This document shows positions 8,438-9,699 of a stretch of DNA of 9,699 nt, in pieces. Source of the stretch: CAWEHT01 sp963808455 (GTDB lineage Bacteria; Chloroflexota; Anaerolineae; CG2-30-64-16); the NCBI GenBank assembly GCA_963808455.1, contig CAWEHT010000006.1, forward strand, positions 1-9,699, given 5' to 3'. Position 1 is the first letter of the stretch. Every line of letters starts with the position of its first letter. The notes under the pieces were generated by a model. That model was not told the origin of the DNA, searched no databases, and worked only from the letters and a program-made list of their open reading frames with translations. A program made the translations under genes and the position numbers.

Positions 8438-8708
8438 AGAACATTGCCTCTTTCTGGGTAGCTTTACGAGCGCTGATGATGCGAACATATCCACCGCGAT
8501 CTGTATGGGCGACTATGAGCAGTTGGCCGCGATCGGACATTCCAATCGTAATGTACCGCTCTTCATCTTCAGAATGCTCACCGTCGACAACGGTGATGAA
8601 TTCCGCATCGGCAAAGACAGTCGTCGCCTCATCGAATGTAACGGCGTGCTTCTTGGCATTTCCTGCCGCCTTGTGAGAATCCCATTCGAACCGCTGTCGC
8701 TCGCTCAC
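8421..8708 (-). CDS. brnT: BrnT family toxin (type II toxin-antitoxin)
   Basis: This 95-residue protein is a RelE-fold ribonuclease-type toxin. It has the family layout: FEWDSHKAAGNAKKHAVTF (7-25), DEAT, a variable acidic segment, ERYITIGMS (50-58), LLIVAHTDR (63-71) and VRIISARKATQKEAMFY (75-91). The basic/His pair KKH and the RIISARKAT block carry the residues associated with RNA cleavage in BrnT. The start is GTG at 8708-8706; on the minus strand GAGAGGGGAA precedes it as a good ribosome binding site. It lies upstream of its antitoxin, the usual order for brnTA, and overlaps it. It reads opposite to the lys genes and sits between DUF429 and homoisocitrate dehydrogenase. No residue loss suggests inactivation. 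Confidence 0.9.
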   Translation of the reverse strand: MSERQRFEWDSHKAAGNAKKHAVTFDEATTVFADAEFITVVDGEHSEDEERYITIGMSDRGQLLIVAHTDRGGYVRIISARKATQKEAMFYAENT

Positions 8709-8764
8709 TTCCCCTCTCCCTCAAGAACCGCAGACCCACATCCGAATGAGATCAAAGCATGCCT

Positions 8765-8770
8765 ATTGTA
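8765..8770 (-). promoter_or_regulatory. Possible -10 box for brnT
   Basis: Read on the minus strand the sequence is TACAAT, one base from the sigma-70 consensus, about 57 bp before the brnT start. No convincing -35 hexamer lies 16-18 bp upstream, so support is weak; an activator-free promoter repressed by the antitoxin would be expected for this type of operon. Confidence 0.25.
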
Positions 8771-8814
8771 TCACGCTTGCTGCAATCTGGTGCGCGTTCA
8801 CGATGCTGCTGTCA

Positions 8815-8844
8815 TTATGTGCCGAAGGGTTCCTCGCGTACAAT
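8815..8844 (+). promoter_or_regulatory. Possible promoter for homoisocitrate dehydrogenase
   Basis: TACAAT at 8839-8844 is a near-consensus -10 box. TTATGT at 8815-8820 is a poor -35 candidate with 18-bp spacing. Transcription would begin close to the Shine-Dalgarno at 8851, leaving a very short leader. A local promoter is expected here because the opposing brnTA genes separate this gene from the upstream lys operon. The 154-bp gap (8709-8862) holds nothing else I can name. Confidence 0.35.
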
Positions 8845-8850
8845 GCGGGT

Positions 8851-8857
8851 GGAGGAG
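8851..8857 (+). promoter_or_regulatory. Strong Shine-Dalgarno GGAGGAG
   Basis: GGAGGAG lies five bases before ATG 8863 and fixes that ATG as the start of homoisocitrate dehydrogenase. The nearby ATG at 8859 is in another frame and too close. This is the strongest ribosome binding site in the window, unlike the weak ones inside the upstream operon. Confidence 0.75.
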
Positions 8858-8862
8858 CATGC

Positions 8863-9699
8863 ATGCCAACGATCTGCCTGATCCCGGGCGACGGCATCGG
8901 CCAGGAGGTGGTGCCGGCCGCGGCTCGCCTGCTGGCGGCGGTGGCGCCCGACCTGGAGTTCTCGACGGCCGAGGCGGGTTGGGATTGCTTCCGCCGCTGC
9001 GGCACGGCCTTGCCCGAGGCCACCCTGGCAGTCGTCGCCGGCGCGGATGCCACGCTGTTCGGCGCGACGAGTTCGCCCAACGGGCCGGTGGCCGGTTACG
9101 CCAGCCCGATCCTCGAGCTGCGCCGGCACTTCGACCTGTACGCCAACCTGCGGCCGGCCGTCTCGCTGTTGCCCGGCGGCCCGCGGGCCGAGCCTGCTGA
9201 TCGTGCGCGAGAACACCGAGGGGCTCTACAGCGGGCGCGAGAGGCGTGAAGGGGACACGGCCATCGCCGAGCGCGTCATCACGCGCCGCGCCAGCGAACG
9301 CATCGCCCGCACCGCCTTCGCCCAGGCGCGGCAGCGGGGCCGGGCGCGCCTGGCAGGCTCTGCCCTCGCGGAAGGCAAGATGCCGGCGGCCCCGAGCGTC
9401 ACGATCGTGCACAAGGCCAACGTCCTCAAGCTGACCGACGGGCTCTTCCGCGAGTGCTGCCTGGAGGTCGCCAAGGATTACCCGGACGTGGAAACGCGCG
9501 AGATGCTGGTGGACGCGGTGGCGATGTGGCTGGCGAAGGAGCCCTCGCGTTTCGACGTCATCGTCACCACCAACCTGTTCGGCGACATCCTGTCGGACCT
9601 GGCAGCCGGCCTGATCGGGGGCCTCGGGCTGGCACCGTCGGCCAACCTCGGCGCCGGCCCGGTAGCGGTCTTCGAGCCAGTCCACGGCAGCGCCCCCTC
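8863..9699 (+). CDS. Homoisocitrate dehydrogenase, 3' end outside the window, one frameshift
   Basis: This is an NAD-dependent beta-decarboxylating dehydrogenase that oxidises homoisocitrate to 2-oxoadipate, the last step of the first half of the AAA pathway. Frame 1 encodes MPTICLIPGDGIGQEVVPAA, then ATLFGATSSPNGPVAGYASP and LRRHFDLYANLRPAVSLLPG. At 9185-9193 the frame moves to frame 2 (one extra base), which continues LLIVRENTEGLYSGRERREG and later VTIVHKANVLKLTDGLFREC, DVIVTTNLFGDILSDLAAGL and VFEPVHGSAP up to the edge. The ENTEG, HKANVLK, DILSDLAAG and EPVHGSAP blocks are family signatures. Compared with Thermus HICDH as I recall it, about 16 extra residues (within RARLAGSALAEGKMPAAPSV) precede VTIVHKAN. 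Isocitrate or isopropylmalate dehydrogenase is possible from sequence alone; RRHFDLYANLRP and the lys context favour homoisocitrate dehydrogenase. Confidence 0.85.

Noticed and set aside
8505..9200. 231-codon plus-strand frame crossing brnT and the dehydrogenase start
   Set aside because: It is antisense to brnT and then out of phase with homoisocitrate dehydrogenase; no ribosome binding site or domain.

Overview
The window is GC-rich bacterial DNA holding most of a LysW-dependent alpha-aminoadipate (AAA) lysine biosynthesis cluster, read left to right on the + strand: lysX (3' end only), lysY, lysZ, lysJ, homocitrate synthase, a homoaconitase reading frame, and homoisocitrate dehydrogenase (5' part only). 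This gene set is known from Thermus/Deinococcus, many archaea and some Chloroflexota. High GC, the AAA/LysW route and a dense interspersed-repeat array together suggest a Chloroflexota-like or Thermus-like bacterium, probably from an environmental or metagenomic assembly. That placement is inference.

Layout. 1-4626 is a compact operon (ATGA overlaps lysX/lysY and lysZ/lysJ; gaps of about 10 bp elsewhere). LysX, Y, Z and J carry the second half of the pathway on the carrier protein LysW, whose gene is not in view: ligation, phosphorylation, reduction, transamination. Homocitrate synthase, homoaconitase (LysT/LysU) and homoisocitrate dehydrogenase make 2-oxoadipate in the first half. 4639-7293 is one uninterrupted frame joining the LysT large subunit and LysU small subunit through a linker of about 260 codons. 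The first two thirds of that linker is an array of diverged, mostly inverted ~65-80 bp repeat units.

7294-8862 breaks the operon. It looks less GC-rich and holds a DUF429 (RNase H-like) gene on + and a convergent BrnT-type toxin with its partner antitoxin on -. After it, homoisocitrate dehydrogenase restarts with its own strong Shine-Dalgarno and a possible promoter.

Several pathway genes are broken by single-base indels while conserved protein sequence continues in the next frame: lysX once, lysJ five times, homocitrate synthase at least three times, homoisocitrate dehydrogenase once. lysY, lysZ, the homoaconitase frame, DUF429 and brnTA are intact. Good conservation on both sides of every break points to sequencing or assembly errors rather than old pseudogenes. 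No RNA genes, CRISPR arrays or insertion sequences with transposases were found.
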